The notes beneath the pieces are model-generated. The model did no database searches. It was not told the origin of the DNA and saw nothing but the letters and a program-made list of their open reading frames with translations. 64,000 bases of DNA from Hydra vulgaris (Eukaryota > Cnidaria > Hydrozoa > Anthoathecata > Hydridae): positions 12,434,001 to 12,498,000 of the forward strand of contig NC_088928.1 of assembly GCF_038396675.1 (NCBI RefSeq), in the 5' to 3' direction. This document shows, piece by piece, positions 20,747 to 30,839 of this stretch (positions are counted from its first letter, which is position 1; each line of letters opens with the position of its first letter). The translations under genes and the position numbers were made by a program.

Positions 20747-21179
20747 ATGGAACGATTAAAATTTTACAACTCAAACGTAAATAGTGTGAGCAACGGAAGT
20801 AAACGTAAAACAATTATCAATAATTTCAAAATAAGTCACTTGATATTTTTCTTATTCAAGAAACACATTTAGACAATGATAATTATAATTTGTTGAAAAA
20901 TAAGTGGGAAGGTGGTGTTTACTGTTCACCAGGAGCAATTTACACACGAGGAACTGCAATTTTATTAAAACAAAAATGTGAAAAACTAATTTTCTTAGGT
21001 AATGACTCAAAAGAAACCTATAACTATGTGGCTTTAAAAATTAATGGCATAAATTACTTGATAATTAATGTTTACGCACCTTCAGGTGGCGGAAATTCTC
21101 AAAAATTAAGTTTTTATAATGAACTAATTAATTTAATTATAAAGATTTTAATGATTTTTAAATTATTATGAATGGTGAT
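20747..21179 (+). pseudogene. LINE ORF2 endonuclease N-terminal part
   Basis: An ATG at 20747 starts MERLKFYNSNVNSVSNGSKR. One missing base then shifts frame before IFLIQETHLDND. The APE-type landmarks QETH, GTAILLKQK, YLIINVYAPSGGGN and NGDF (variant of GDFN) are present. The Transib starts 46 bases after NGDF; beyond the insertion the frame continues as ACLIQDFIAS from 24,225. Confidence 0.75.
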
Positions 21180-21219
21180 TTTACTGTAATATTATCGAAT
21201 ATACTTTTGCAACCACTAA

Positions 21220-21224
21220 CGGCG
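21220..21224. repeat. Transib target-site duplication, left copy
   Basis: CGGCG directly before CACAGTG. The same five bases follow the right terminus at 24220-24224. Five-base, GC-rich duplications are the rule for Transib and RAG transposition. Confidence 0.9.
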
Positions 21225-21257
21225 CACAGTGGAGTATTTGTATGACAAAATCGCTCA
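21225..21257. repeat. Transib left terminal inverted repeat (RSS-like)
   Basis: Heptamer CACAGTG, then 13 bases, then ACAAAATCG, which matches the RSS nonamer ACAAAAACC at 7 of 9 positions. Confidence 0.8.
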
Positions 21258-21564
21258 AAAGTCAAAAAATCAAGTTCGCATAAAAATCTAATTAACTTTA
21301 TTATTTTCAAGCTAGATAATTGCTTGATTAGATGATGTAACAGAAAATTCTTCTCGATTCTTCCTTTTGTCGTATTTTTGTTTAGAACGTGGCGTTGTTA
21401 TTTGAATTTCATGGGGAAAAAAAATCAAAAATTTGTGACATTTATATATATTTTCTTTTAAACACCCAGTAATAAAATTACAGGTAAAGTAACTTATATT
21501 ATTACAGTTTATAGTTAAATTACGTCAAGAGGCTCTCCCAATCATTAGTCTTAAATGCTAATAA

Positions 21565-21930
21565 CTAGACGGTTAGTTCTATTTTAGGAATATTCACCTC
21601 CATCAAAGTTTTAAATGTTTCTCTTTGTTCTTTTAAATTCCATAACTGGAACGATTCTTTTAATATTGCTATAAACTCAGCTTGCAGTTCTTCTTGAGGT
21701 AGTATAAATTTCATTTTTTTCCCTTCTATCATGTATTGAAAGAAGTTTAAACCAAGAGTTTTACATTTAAAAATCACTTCATTTGTAAATGATTTTTTAT
21801 TTTGTGTTGACTGCAATTGATTAATTATCAGTGAGTAACAAATTTGATTTTTCATCAGCCTGATAAATAAATTAGCTTTATTTCGATTTAGAATAGTTGA
21901 AATATCCTCTATTTTAAAAAAAGAATGCAG
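21565..21930 (-). pseudogene. LINE ORF2 C-terminal-like fragment inside Transib
   Basis: The minus-strand frame is open from about 21,930 through a 96-codon ATG frame ending at 21,565. It reads IEDISTILNRNKANLFIRLM, then KNQICYSLIINQ and further unfamiliar sequence. The first part resembles the tail of LINE ORF2 proteins (K-L-FLRLLNN-T type). I take it as a nested LINE fragment, or an unrelated passenger ORF, divergent from the transposase. No confident function. Confidence 0.35.
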
Positions 21931-22095
21931 TTAATTTTGACTATACTTTGAGATACCAAAAAATGATTTTAAAACTGCTCTTCCAATGGCGTCTATGTTT
22001 TGAAAGCTATTGCAGCTATTATTATAATATTACTATTTGCTATTGCAGCTATTAATATAATATTGTTCAGTTTTGAAAAAATATACGGCTAATTA

Positions 22096-24047
22096 TGGCA
22101 GAGAAAGGTATGACCTATATTTTAAGATAAAATTACATTAAATTTCTGTCGTTGTTGTGCATAATATAAAGCGTTTTTATGATGGACTATTTGAATTTTA
22201 ATTTTCATATAAAATTATAAGATAATAATGTTTTTGTTAACAAGTATGGTCTTGTCGAATTATAATTTTTTTACGTGCAATAACATGCTGTTAACAATCA
22301 GATACTTTTGTAAAACTATCCGCCAAATCAAATGGCTCAAATCAAACATCGAGCTACCTTATTGGTCAATAAACATTCGACAGAAACCTGAACAACCATC
22401 AAAATTATTTATAGAACTAAGTAATTGCAGCAAGCGTCGAAAAACAATGGATTTGCGCAAACAGGTGAGATGAGTCGACGTATGCAGCCAGAATGAGGCA
22501 GCACACTTCAGGAAATACAGGATGTTTCAAAATTTATTAAAGAAATTACTGCCACGCCTACCAGAGCAAAGAAATACCGAAAAGCATTTAACTCTGCTTT
22601 TAAAAAAGTAACTGTCAATAAATTAACACCTCAAGAGGCACTGGCACTGTTTGTGGAAGGCGATTTTACCAGAAAACAGTGGGAACTTATTCAAAGTAGA
22701 AACAAAAATGACTACTTCTGCTACTCAATAATACAACAAGCCAAAAAAGAATGTTACCCTTATAAGGAATTGATACAAGTAACCGAAACAACAGCTGAAA
22801 TTCAACTACAAGCATTACTTGACCACACAACATTACGCTTATATAAATATGTTTCAGAGGTTGTAGAAATGTTCAACTGAAGAATAGAAAAATATGGTTT
22901 TAATATCAAAATGGGGCTGTGATGAATCGCAACAAGCAAAATTTAAGCAAAAATTTTAAAACAACACCGACAGTGATGCAAATATTTTTCAAAGTTCTTT
23001 AGTACCTCTGAGAATGATTGTTAAAATTGATGGCCAACAGGAAAAAATTATATGGCAAAATCCAGTCACCTTATCTCCAAGATTCTGCAGGCCATTCGAA
23101 TACGTTTCATTAGTGAATCTAAATACATAACAATGGGCAAGATAGAGCACGTAAAAAACCAAATAAGGAATATCAAGGAAACAAGGTCGCCCAATGAAAT
23201 TAGAAAAATAAAGCATACCTTGCTTTTTACAATGGTAGATGGTAAAGTGTGCAATGCTGCAACTGATACTACATGTGAGGTGACTAACTGTGAGGTGCTA
23301 CATTTGTGGACAAACATCGAAAGATTTTAATAAATTTATGAAAAAATCAATACAGAAACCATCTCGATTCTTCATGCAAGGATCCGCTTTTTTGAATCAC
23401 TTCTTCATTTAGCTTATAAAATACCTTTACAAAAGTGGCAAGCTCGATCAGACGAGGAAAAATTAATTGTCAAAGAAGCAAAGAAGAAAATACAAACATA
23501 TTTCAAAGAAGAATTAGGGCTTCAAGTAGATATACCTAAAGCAGGGTTTGGAAATACGAATGACGGCAATACGTCAAGAAGATATTTTTCAAACCCGGAA
23601 TTATCTTCACAAATAACTGGTGTTAACTTGGATTTGATAAAAGGTTTACACGTTATTCTTGAAGTCATTTTAAGTGGATATAAAATTGATGCTGTTAAAT
23701 TTGACGCTTTTGCTCATGAAACTGATAAACTGTATATCAATCTGTATGGTTGGTATCCCATGTCTCCAACCATGCATAAAATTTTGATGCATGGTGCCGA
23801 AGTAATAACTCATTCAATCCTCCTTATCGGCCAGTTATCCAAGGAGGCAGCTGAAGCCCGAAACAAACACTTTCTGCAGTACAGACAAAATTTTAGTCGA
23901 AAGTTTTCTCGCATCGACTGCAATACAGACGTATTAAATAGGCTGCTATTGAGTTCAGACCCATACATAAGTAGTTCTAGATCAAAACGGCACAAAAAAA
24001 CGTTGCCTTTTTCCAAAGAAGCAGTCAATATAATGATCTCAGCATGA
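22096..24047 (+). pseudogene. Transib transposase (RAG1-core homologue), broken
   Basis: A possible start is ATGGCAGAGAAAG followed by GTATGA, a potential small-intron donor. Fragments then follow Transib order: IELPYWSINIRQKPEQPSKL and KRRKTMDLRKQV (about 22,350-22,470), EALALFVEGDFTRKQWELIQ (about 22,640), WGCDESQQAKFKQKF (about 22,912) then SLVPLRMIVKIDGQQ and IIWQNPVTLSPRFCRP, MVDGKVCNAATDTT (about 23,232), ILHARIRFFESLLHLAYK, GNTNDGNTSRRYFS and a 139-codon intact end with YGWYPMSPTMHKILMHGAEV and IGQLSKEAAEARNKHF. The D of WGCD and the first E of KEAAEARNK align with the RAG1/Transib catalytic D and E; the middle D lies near the NAATD block. Stops and frameshifts occur between about 22,470 and 23,340, and TGA ends it at 24047. 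Confidence 0.88.
23628..24047 (+). pseudogene. Intact 3' reading frame of Transib transposase
   Basis: 139 codons without interruption, covering the catalytic-E region and the C-terminal SRKFSRIDCNTDVLNRLLLS segment typical of Transib. The frame also stays open upstream of the ATG to about 23,365, through AKKKIQTYFKEELGLQ and the GNTNDGNTSRRYFS block. As a free-standing gene it is unlikely. Confidence 0.7.
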
Positions 24048-24187
24048 AGCTTGGATAAGCGAATATGTCTTTTTATTAATAATAAATTACTCTTTGAAAA
24101 ATTTTATTTTTTTAATTAAACATTTAATTTTAATAAAATTCTGTGTTTTAAACTAATAAAGTGAAAAAAAAATCCATAAAATATTTA

Positions 24188-24224
24188 TGAGCAGTTTGTC
24201 ATTCAAATACTCCACTGTGCGGCG
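24188..24224. repeat. Transib right terminal inverted repeat and TSD
   Basis: Ends with CACTGTG at 24213-24219 followed by CGGCG. In reverse complement the heptamer is followed after 13 bases by ACAAACTGC, 6 of 9 matches to the RSS nonamer. Confidence 0.85.
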
Positions 24225-24526
24225 TGTCTCATTCAAGACTTTATCGCTTCTATATAAGCAAAAAAGCGAGGCAAAATATTATGACGTTTTTTGAGCCAAC
24301 TATTTAACAGATCACTGTTTAAGTAGTGATTCTAAATATAAACAAAACTATTATTAGATCAAAAATATGGATATTAAATAATAAACATTTAGAAAAATGA
24401 AAAGTATAAAAATCTTATTGAGCGAGCTGGAAAGAATGGACACTGCAAAAAAATAAATATGAAAGTATTAAAGACTGGTAAAAAGCTGGGAAAGAAAACT
24501 TAAAAGAAACTTCGAAAAAGTTTAGC

Positions 24527-24702
24527 AAATAACTAAAACAAAACAAAAAAAAGAGAATTTAAACTTTTAAAATTATTAAAAAATGCATCTAAAAAATGCA
24601 TTTAAACTACAACATGATAAAACTATACGATGATGTAAAAATTAAAATTCAACAAACTAAAAAAAAAAAAGCAGAAGGGACAGCGATAAGATAATTCAAT
24701 GG
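24527..24702 (+). repeat. LINE segment duplicated in inverted form at 25611-25789
   Basis: The reverse complement of 25611-25789 aligns along this whole 176-bp stretch, for example TGCATTTAAACTACAACATG and GCGATAAGATAATTCAATGG, with scattered substitutions and small indels. Confidence 0.85.
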
Positions 24703-25610
24703 AGATTAGAAGGCAAAAAATGCTCAAAATTTTTTTCGGATTATAAAATCTCGCGAAACATTATGTCACAGAAATAAATGGGAGCGACGGGGAGGTCAAA
24801 ACAGAACAAAAAGAAATTTTGGCTGAATTTGAAAACTTTTATAGAAAACCATATAAAAATAAATAAAATGACAAACCTTCTCAAAAGTTTTTGTTTTTAA
24901 ATGCTAAAGTTCAGAAAGTGACTGAAAATGAAAATAAAATTCTAGAAAAAGAAATTTCAGAGAGAAATTTTCAGAGTGAAATAAAACAAGCTTAAGGGCA
25001 AATGAAAAATAATAAATCTCCCGGTTTGGACGGACTGTCGATTAAATTCTATTAAAAACTTCTTCGAAATAATTAAAAAAGATTTAACTGATACCTTAAA
25101 TAATGTTTTGTTTACCGGTGAAATGACAAACTCCCAAAAAGAAGCTATAATTATATGTATTATTAAAAAAAGGAAACAAAAATAAGATTGGAAACTGGAG
25201 TATATTACTCACAAATATTGATTATAAAGTTCTAACAAAATGTTTAGCAAATAGACTGAAAAATATATTACCAAATATAATACATAGCAACCAAACAGCA
25301 TGTATTAAAAACAGAACTATAAACTATAATCTTAGTTACACATGAGATATTATAAGAATTGCTAAAACTAGCGAATCAGGTGCTTGCATGCTTTCTATAG
25401 AACAGGTGAAAGATTTTGATAGAGTAGAGGGCAGGATTGAAAAGTCGTATTTTTCAAAAGGAATGACCTTTGTAAATTAATTGGAAATTAAAAAAATAAT
25501 AAAAACTACCATAAATATCTATTTAATTTTGAGAAAAGACATTGTTAGTAGAATTCTAAATTTTTAGTTATAGGCATTAAAAACATGTGTCACGGAAGGA
25601 ACAATAGGTT

Positions 25611-25789
25611 CCATTGAATTATCTTATCGCCGTCCCTTTTGCGTTTTCTTTTTCAATTTGTTGAATTTTAATTTTTACATCATCATATAGTTTTTTCATG
25701 TTGTAGTTTAAATGCATTTTTTTAGATGCCTTTATTAACAATTTTAAAAGTTTAAATTCTCCTTTTTTTTTGTTTTGTTTTAGTTATTT
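25611..25789 (-). repeat. Inverted duplicate of LINE linker within its RT domain
   Basis: Starts CCATTGAATTATCTTATCGC and ends TAGTTATTT. It breaks the reverse transcriptase between DFDRV and the VKQGCP motif. Confidence 0.85.
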
Positions 25790-26339
25790 TCTATTTTTCA
25801 TTAAAACAATTTATAACAAAATTTTTGCAAAAGTTAAAATTAATGGTTTATTATCAGAAAAAATAAATATTTTAAGAGGAGTAAAACAAGGTTGTCCTTT
25901 GACAATGTACATCAAGCCTTAAAACTGAATAACAAATCCACAGGAGCCAAAATAAACCGAGCCAAATGCCAAGGGATATTAAATTTTTTTAAAGATAAAA
26001 ACAAATATTTAAATTTTAATTGGGATGAAAATACATTTAAAAGTTTAGGAATAATTTTCATAAATAACGGGAAGTTTTCATTTGAAACCCACTGGAAAGA
26101 GCGCTTTGATAAAATAAAAGCCACTCTTCGAAAGTGGGAAAAATATGAATTATCCTTAAAAGGTAAAAAAAACTATAATAAATTCATTGATAATCCCGAA
26201 AATACATTTAGCTTTTATTGTTCCCATTCCAAGTGAACGATTTTTAAATAAAATGGAAACAAAGATTAATAATTTTTTTTGGTAGTGGTAAATTATACTT
26301 TACCACTTTCTTTGGTACTAAAATATGCAGACTAAACAA

Positions 26340-26421
26340 AATAAAAACGCAACAAAAAATAAGATGGTTGCGCAGGTATTTACACCTGCGCAACCATCTT
26401 ATTTTTTGTTGCGTTTTTATT
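26340..26421. repeat. Perfect 38-bp inverted duplication, 6-base loop
   Basis: Arms 26340-26377 and 26384-26421 are exact complements (each contains AAGATGGTTGCGCAGGT or its complement) around ATTTAC, in the ORF2 region after the RT domain, in the stretch encoding KIRWL. Its GC-richer core stands out from the surrounding AT-rich sequence. Confidence 0.97.
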
Positions 26422-27699
26422 AACGAATAAGCTTAAAGCTATCCAATTGCAATGGATAAGTAAAATTCATGATGAAAATATTAATGGACCATGGAAATAT
26501 GCAGTGATACATATATTAAATTCCCATAGAAATGCCAACCAAAACATTCACATTTTCAAAACTAATCCTTCTATGCTCAGCTTTTAAACAATTGGTATGA
26601 TTTATATAAAAAACATAACCTACCTTAATGGAAATTGAAGAAATTTTAAATCGACCCCTTTTTTATAACAAAATGATTAAAAATTTACCCCCAAAATTTT
26701 TAACTCCAGAAAGAGTACATATAAATAATGACATTGTGAAGATAAAAGTGAAGTAGCTGATACTGCTTAAACATTTCAACCAGGTTTTTTGAATCATGAA
26801 AGCATAAACTTGACTGAAAACGGTTTAGATGAAATTATCAAAGCCCTAGCGAGGGAACGGAAAAAAAATAATTTTAAAGCAAGGTTAAAAATATGATCAT
26901 AAAAAAGCCCCTCAATATATAGCCAAAGAAAATCAAAATACGAATTGAAAAATCTAACTGTTCTAACTTTATATAAATTTTTTAACAAACCAATTAAAAA
27001 AATTGAATATAAATATAATAATTGGAGGACTTTCTTTGAAAGTATGTAAAATATAAATGAGAAAAATGTCCTTAATTTTTCTAAAAGAAATGCTAACAAT
27101 AAAATGAGCGAAACAGCACATTTTACATTGCCCACAAATGATAAGATGTTTGATATAAAAGTTAGAAATGATCAATTATGTCCTCCATGCAAAGCAAAAG
27201 TTGAAAGTACTGCTCACATGGTTAATGAATGTGAGAAAGTACAACCTTTAATTTTTTATGTTTTAGATATTTTAGACAGCTCTACTAGGGAATACCCTCA
27301 CAATAACAATTTTAAATTTATTTTATTTAGATACGGGAAAAACGCAACCCAGAGAGTTTTTGGCAATATTTTATTAGAAACATTGTTAGTAGAAATTTTT
27401 ACAATAGAACGAGAAGTTATATTAAAAATAAAATGTTTGCGAAAAAATATATTTAAAAAAAGTTTAATGTGAAAGTCGAAAAATTATTTAAAAATGAGTA
27501 ACAAATAATAATTCAACAAAATAAACAAGAAAAATACAAGGAAGAAATAAGAAATATTTTTTGCAATGGAAAATTAAATTTAGTTGCAGAAATATGCAAA
27601 TATTATGAATAATATTTTTAGATAAGTACTTTTTATTTTAACTTTTATTTTTATATACTTTGATTTTTTATCTTTGCCTTTGTTTTATATATTTTAAAT

Positions 27700-28130
27700 G
27701 AGATTTGATGTAAAACTTTATTAAAACGAAATTAATCGTAATTCGATGTAAAAATCTAAATATTAGATAATCAAAGATTAATTAAAAAAACAAAACAAAA
27801 ACAGAGACCAAAAAAAAAAAAAAACAGAACAAAATGAGAAATACTTTCAATAGAGATTTAAATTTGATAGAAAAAGCACACGACTTTTCTGTTTCGTAAG
27901 TTTTAACTTTTTTCTTTTGAATATGGTTTTTATTTTTATTCGTATTTTATTTTTTATGTGTTTTTGTGTTTATTTTTTGGCGATTTTTTTATAAAGGGGT
28001 CTGTAAGAAACTTTTGTAAGAGAGCTAAATTCTTACGGATTATTTGTAATTTTTTACGAGGGTCGGTATGGCAAATAGCCGGATGATCACAAAACAAAAA
28101 AATAAATTAAACGTAAATTTACTTATATTC
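27700..28130. other. AT-rich sequence after LINE 3' end
   Basis: Contains an A-rich block (27,785-27,835) that may be the degraded tail of the LINE. No gene seen. Confidence 0.4.
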
Positions 28131-28224
28131 TACAACAACTTTGACAGGATCTTGTACAACGGTAATGCAAAAAAGTAAAGTCAAGAATTCAGACAAAGCT
28201 GAAACATCCCGACATAACATTTTC

Positions 28225-28520
28225 ATGTGGGCCATATATGACAATTGCATGTTAACCATATGTTTACCACTCTCCTTTATGGAATGGCATTGGTGCGTTC
28301 TATATGTGGCTGTAATGTTTATCCCACTAAAACCACACTAAATAGGAATGAAAACCACATTTTTACGTAAAACTTTCATATGGCCCAAGTGTGGTAAGCA
28401 TATGTCAGCTATATATTTACCACTATCCTTTATTGGATGGCGTTGTTGCGTTCCATATGTGGCTTTATTGTTTATCCCATTAAAACCACACTAAATAAGA
28501 ACGAAAGCCGCATTATTTTC
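28225..28520. repeat. About 145-bp tandem duplication, 2 copies
   Basis: Both copies carry TTTACCACT-TCCTTTAT, GCGTTC-ATATGTGGCT, TTTATCCCA and AAAACCACACTAAATA in the same order, with about 85 percent identity by eye. Confidence 0.85.
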
Positions 28521-28539
28521 CTACAAGAAAGTTAAACAA

Positions 28540-28608
28540 ATACATAAACAAATTTTCTTACTTGTTTAAATATCATATTTAAACAATTCAATAAATTTGT
28601 TTATGTAT
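28540..28608. repeat. Nested inverted repeat
   Basis: ATACATAAACAAATTT at 28540 and its exact complement ending 28608 enclose a second hairpin around TGTTTAAATATCATATTTAAACA-like sequence. Confidence 0.85.
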
Positions 28609-29251
28609 AGAATCTACAAATAGTTATTTTTTGGTAGCATATACAACGTATTAAGTTATTTTTATCTTCGTTGAGTATAACTCTGATTACAATTTTTTTT
28701 CGATAAGTATAACTCTGTTTAGAATAAGTATAACCTAAGTATAACTTGTTAAGTATAAAAACAATTTTTTTTTCGTAAAGTGTAACTCTGATTTACAAGT
28801 TTTATTGAAAGTTTATTTTGAATTACAGTTCTCATATATATTCATTACAAAACCGCTCAAACACTTAAAATTATGACAATTATAAAACTGTAAACCGCAA
28901 AAACGAGACTATTTGAAAGGCATAATTGGCATAGTTGTTAGTTCTTTTTACAGTTTTTTTTGCCTAAAAGTTTTTATTATTGAAAAACTAAGGTGGGAGA
29001 GTTTAAACCAGTCTTGAATTAAGGGCTACAACCCCATATCCAGCAGATTTAGAAGCTCCGAAATTTTAAAGAGAATGCTTTATTTTTGTAAGGTTTTTTT
29101 TGCCACTTTAATAAGAAAAAAGTCCACCTGCTCAAAGGTATCCCCAGACCCTACAAGTCTTAATCCGGCACTGGTTTTAAGAACTACGGTATTTTATAGG
29201 CTTGAAAAACTCAGAACTATTTATGTAAATATCCTTATCTGCGTATAGTAT

Positions 29252-29448
29252 CAGTGGCCTCTCTACAGCAAGTTCAGTGTAAGCAACATTTACTGTCCCT
29301 CAAGCAACTAGACCCAGGGCCGCGAGGTTTAGGAGCCTCAAGATGTATTTAAAGACTTTTTTTAGTAAAAGTTATTGTTCCAGAGAAACAGAAATTGGTC
29401 ACCTGGACCAGTATGCCTACCGGCCAAAAATATTTTGCTACGCCACTG
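29252..29448. mobile_element. Short hAT-like MITE
   Basis: Begins CAGTGGC and ends GCCACTG. The flanks TATAGTAT (29244-29251) and TGTATTAT (29449-29456) agree at 6 of 8 positions, consistent with a hAT duplication. The right end, GCTACGCCACTG, is a common form of hAT terminus. Confidence 0.45.
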
Positions 29449-29748
29449 TGTATTATACGTATAACCCGAGCAGTAGCTAAGCAATGATTTATACATAGAT
29501 TAAGAAATAAAGCTTGTAGTGATGGGGAACCTGGAATAAAAAATACCATAAAACATTTACCATCTCTACCCCAAATGTGAGGGCAACAAATTAGTAACTT
29601 TTATTTTTTATTTTCTAACACTAAATTTAAGTCAGCAGGTTTTAAAATTCAAAATTTATAGGTTTTGATTATATAATGTTTACACCCAAACCGAATAAGG
29701 TGGTTGTTTCAACATTTTCCTAAACATTCTAATATGATATAAATAAGG

Positions 29749-29777
29749 ACATACTTAAGTTTGGCACTTAAGTATGT
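29749..29777. repeat. 12-bp hairpin
   Basis: ACATACTTAAGT and its complement separated by 5 bases. Confidence 0.8.
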
Positions 29778-29990
29778 TTTATTTACCAAAAGTATATATA
29801 TTAACCAAAATCATTGGTTTTTTATAATTATAATAATATTACATCTCAAAATTTATGCAAGTAGACATCATTATATTATTGGTTACTATATAGTCTTTAA
29901 ATGAGTTTAATATGGTTTTTAACAACACATTAAAAGACCTCATATATACATAATTATTAATAATACTATTAGTTAAAGATGCTGTTAATT

Positions 29991-30126
29991 AAGTAATTCT
30001 AATCGGTTTAGTGAAAAAAAGGATCGCCGCATTTTTAAAAGTTAGAAATGATCAATTATGTCCTCCATGCAAAGCAAAAGTAATTCTAATCGGTTTGGTG
30101 AAAAAAAGGATCGCCGCATTTTTAAA
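29991..30126. repeat. 49-bp direct repeat enclosing a LINE-derived filler
   Basis: Copies 29991-30039 and 30078-30126 differ at one position (TTTAGTG versus TTTGGTG) and share AAAGGATCGCCGCATTTTTA. Between them, 30037-30081 is identical to 27157-27201, the part of the LINE ORF2 encoding its CPPC zinc motif. Filler and repeats overlap by 3-4 bases at each joint. Confidence 0.92.
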
Positions 30127-30660
30127 TTAAAAAATTTTTATATTGCTTTTGACGGTATAATATCACGCAATTCTTGTATTTAATTCACTTTAAAATTAAA
30201 TCTTGTATTTTGTTTAATTTATAATTCCATGGATAATATTTTTTTAAAACCATTTATTTATATGTTCAAAAAATAAAGTTATTTATGCAATATTTCTTCT
30301 GTATTAGTAAATTGATATATACTACATATATATCAATTTTTTAGATATATTCCCGAAAAATACAAAACTATAATCGTCAACTAAAATAAACTTATTAAAC
30401 TCAAACTTCAGAATGACACATGACTCATTTTAATTACAAGTTTCTAATGAATTTATTATGTACGGATATTTAGGGGCTTGGCAATACTACTATTTTTGTC
30501 TTTTTCTTGCCCCCACTATTTTTATATTTTACCATTTTGGTACATTTTGTAAATACCCATGTATGAATGCTACCTGCAAAGTTTGATAGCAATCGGACTA
30601 TGCAGCATAGATTGTATATCTTGTTATCTTTGTACCATTGTAGGGTCTTTTTTTGTCTTT

Positions 30661-30703
30661 ATTGATAATTGGGGTACGTTTTTCCCGTACCTCAATTATC
30701 AAT
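30661..30703. repeat. 18-bp hairpin, 17 of 18 paired
   Basis: ATTGATAATTGGGGTACG against CGTACCTCAATTATCAAT, with a 7-base loop TTTTTCC. Confidence 0.9.
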
Positions 30704-30839
30704 GTCATACTAATTTTTTTATTATTTTGAATTTTTTTTTTTTTTCAATACAAAAAAATTATTCAAGTAATAGAAAACTTTCTATGGTACTTTTTAAAGA
30801 TAATAGCTTGAATGGGGATGTACCACCTTAAATGATTAT

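Larger units (their letters stand above)
21225..24219 (+). mobile_element. Transib DNA transposon (RAG1 relative)
   Basis: A 2,995-bp element. Both termini begin CACAGTG and share inverted repeats of about 30 bp: CACAGTGGAGTATTTGTATG and then ACAAAATCGCTCA on the left, CACAGTGGAGTATTTGAATG and then ACAAACTGCTCA on the right (reverse complement). It is bounded by CGGCG duplications and carries a Transib-type transposase on the plus strand. CACAGTG equals the consensus heptamer of V(D)J recombination signals, the known link between Transib and RAG1. The transposase is broken, so the copy is non-autonomous. It sits inside a LINE endonuclease domain. Confidence 0.92.
24225..27472 (+). pseudogene. 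LINE ORF2 continuation: reverse transcriptase and C-terminal zinc motif
   Basis: After the Transib come endonuclease tail and linker remnants. Reverse transcriptase motifs follow: NNKSPGLDGLSIKFY (about 25,007), LTNIDYKVLTKCLANRLKNI (about 25,207-25,266), ACMLSIEQVKDFDRV for AFDRV (about 25,383), ILRGVKQGCPLT (about 25,870). Then come ALKLNNKSTGAKINRAKCQG and FKSLGIIF (25,915-26,060) and a C-terminal open frame 27104-27472 with CPPCKAKVESTAHMVNEC, a C-x2-C-x8-H-x4-C motif typical at the end of L1/Tx1 ORF2 proteins. Many stops and frameshifts, plus two inverted duplications, inactivate it. Confidence 0.8.
19300..27700 (+). mobile_element. Tx1/L1-like LINE, split by Transib
   Basis: ORF1 remnant (19.3-20.5 kb) and ORF2 remnant (20.75 kb to 27.47 kb) run on the plus strand. 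ORF2 is interrupted at 21225-24219 by a Transib transposon and by an inverted duplication of its own sequence at 25611-25789. Removing the Transib and one CGGCG copy rejoins ORF2. The 3' limit near 27.7-27.85 kb is approximate; an A-rich stretch occurs at 27,785-27,835. Confidence 0.7.

Noticed and set aside
21565..21855. RAG2-like partner gene inside the Transib
   Set aside because: The antisense 96-codon frame has no Kelch-type glycine-rich repeats and its extended N-terminal part looks like a LINE ORF2 tail.
26794..27175. Minus-strand frames of 113 and 68 codons rich in Phe/Leu
   Set aside because: Antisense of AT-rich LINE ORF2 sequence, no supporting motif.
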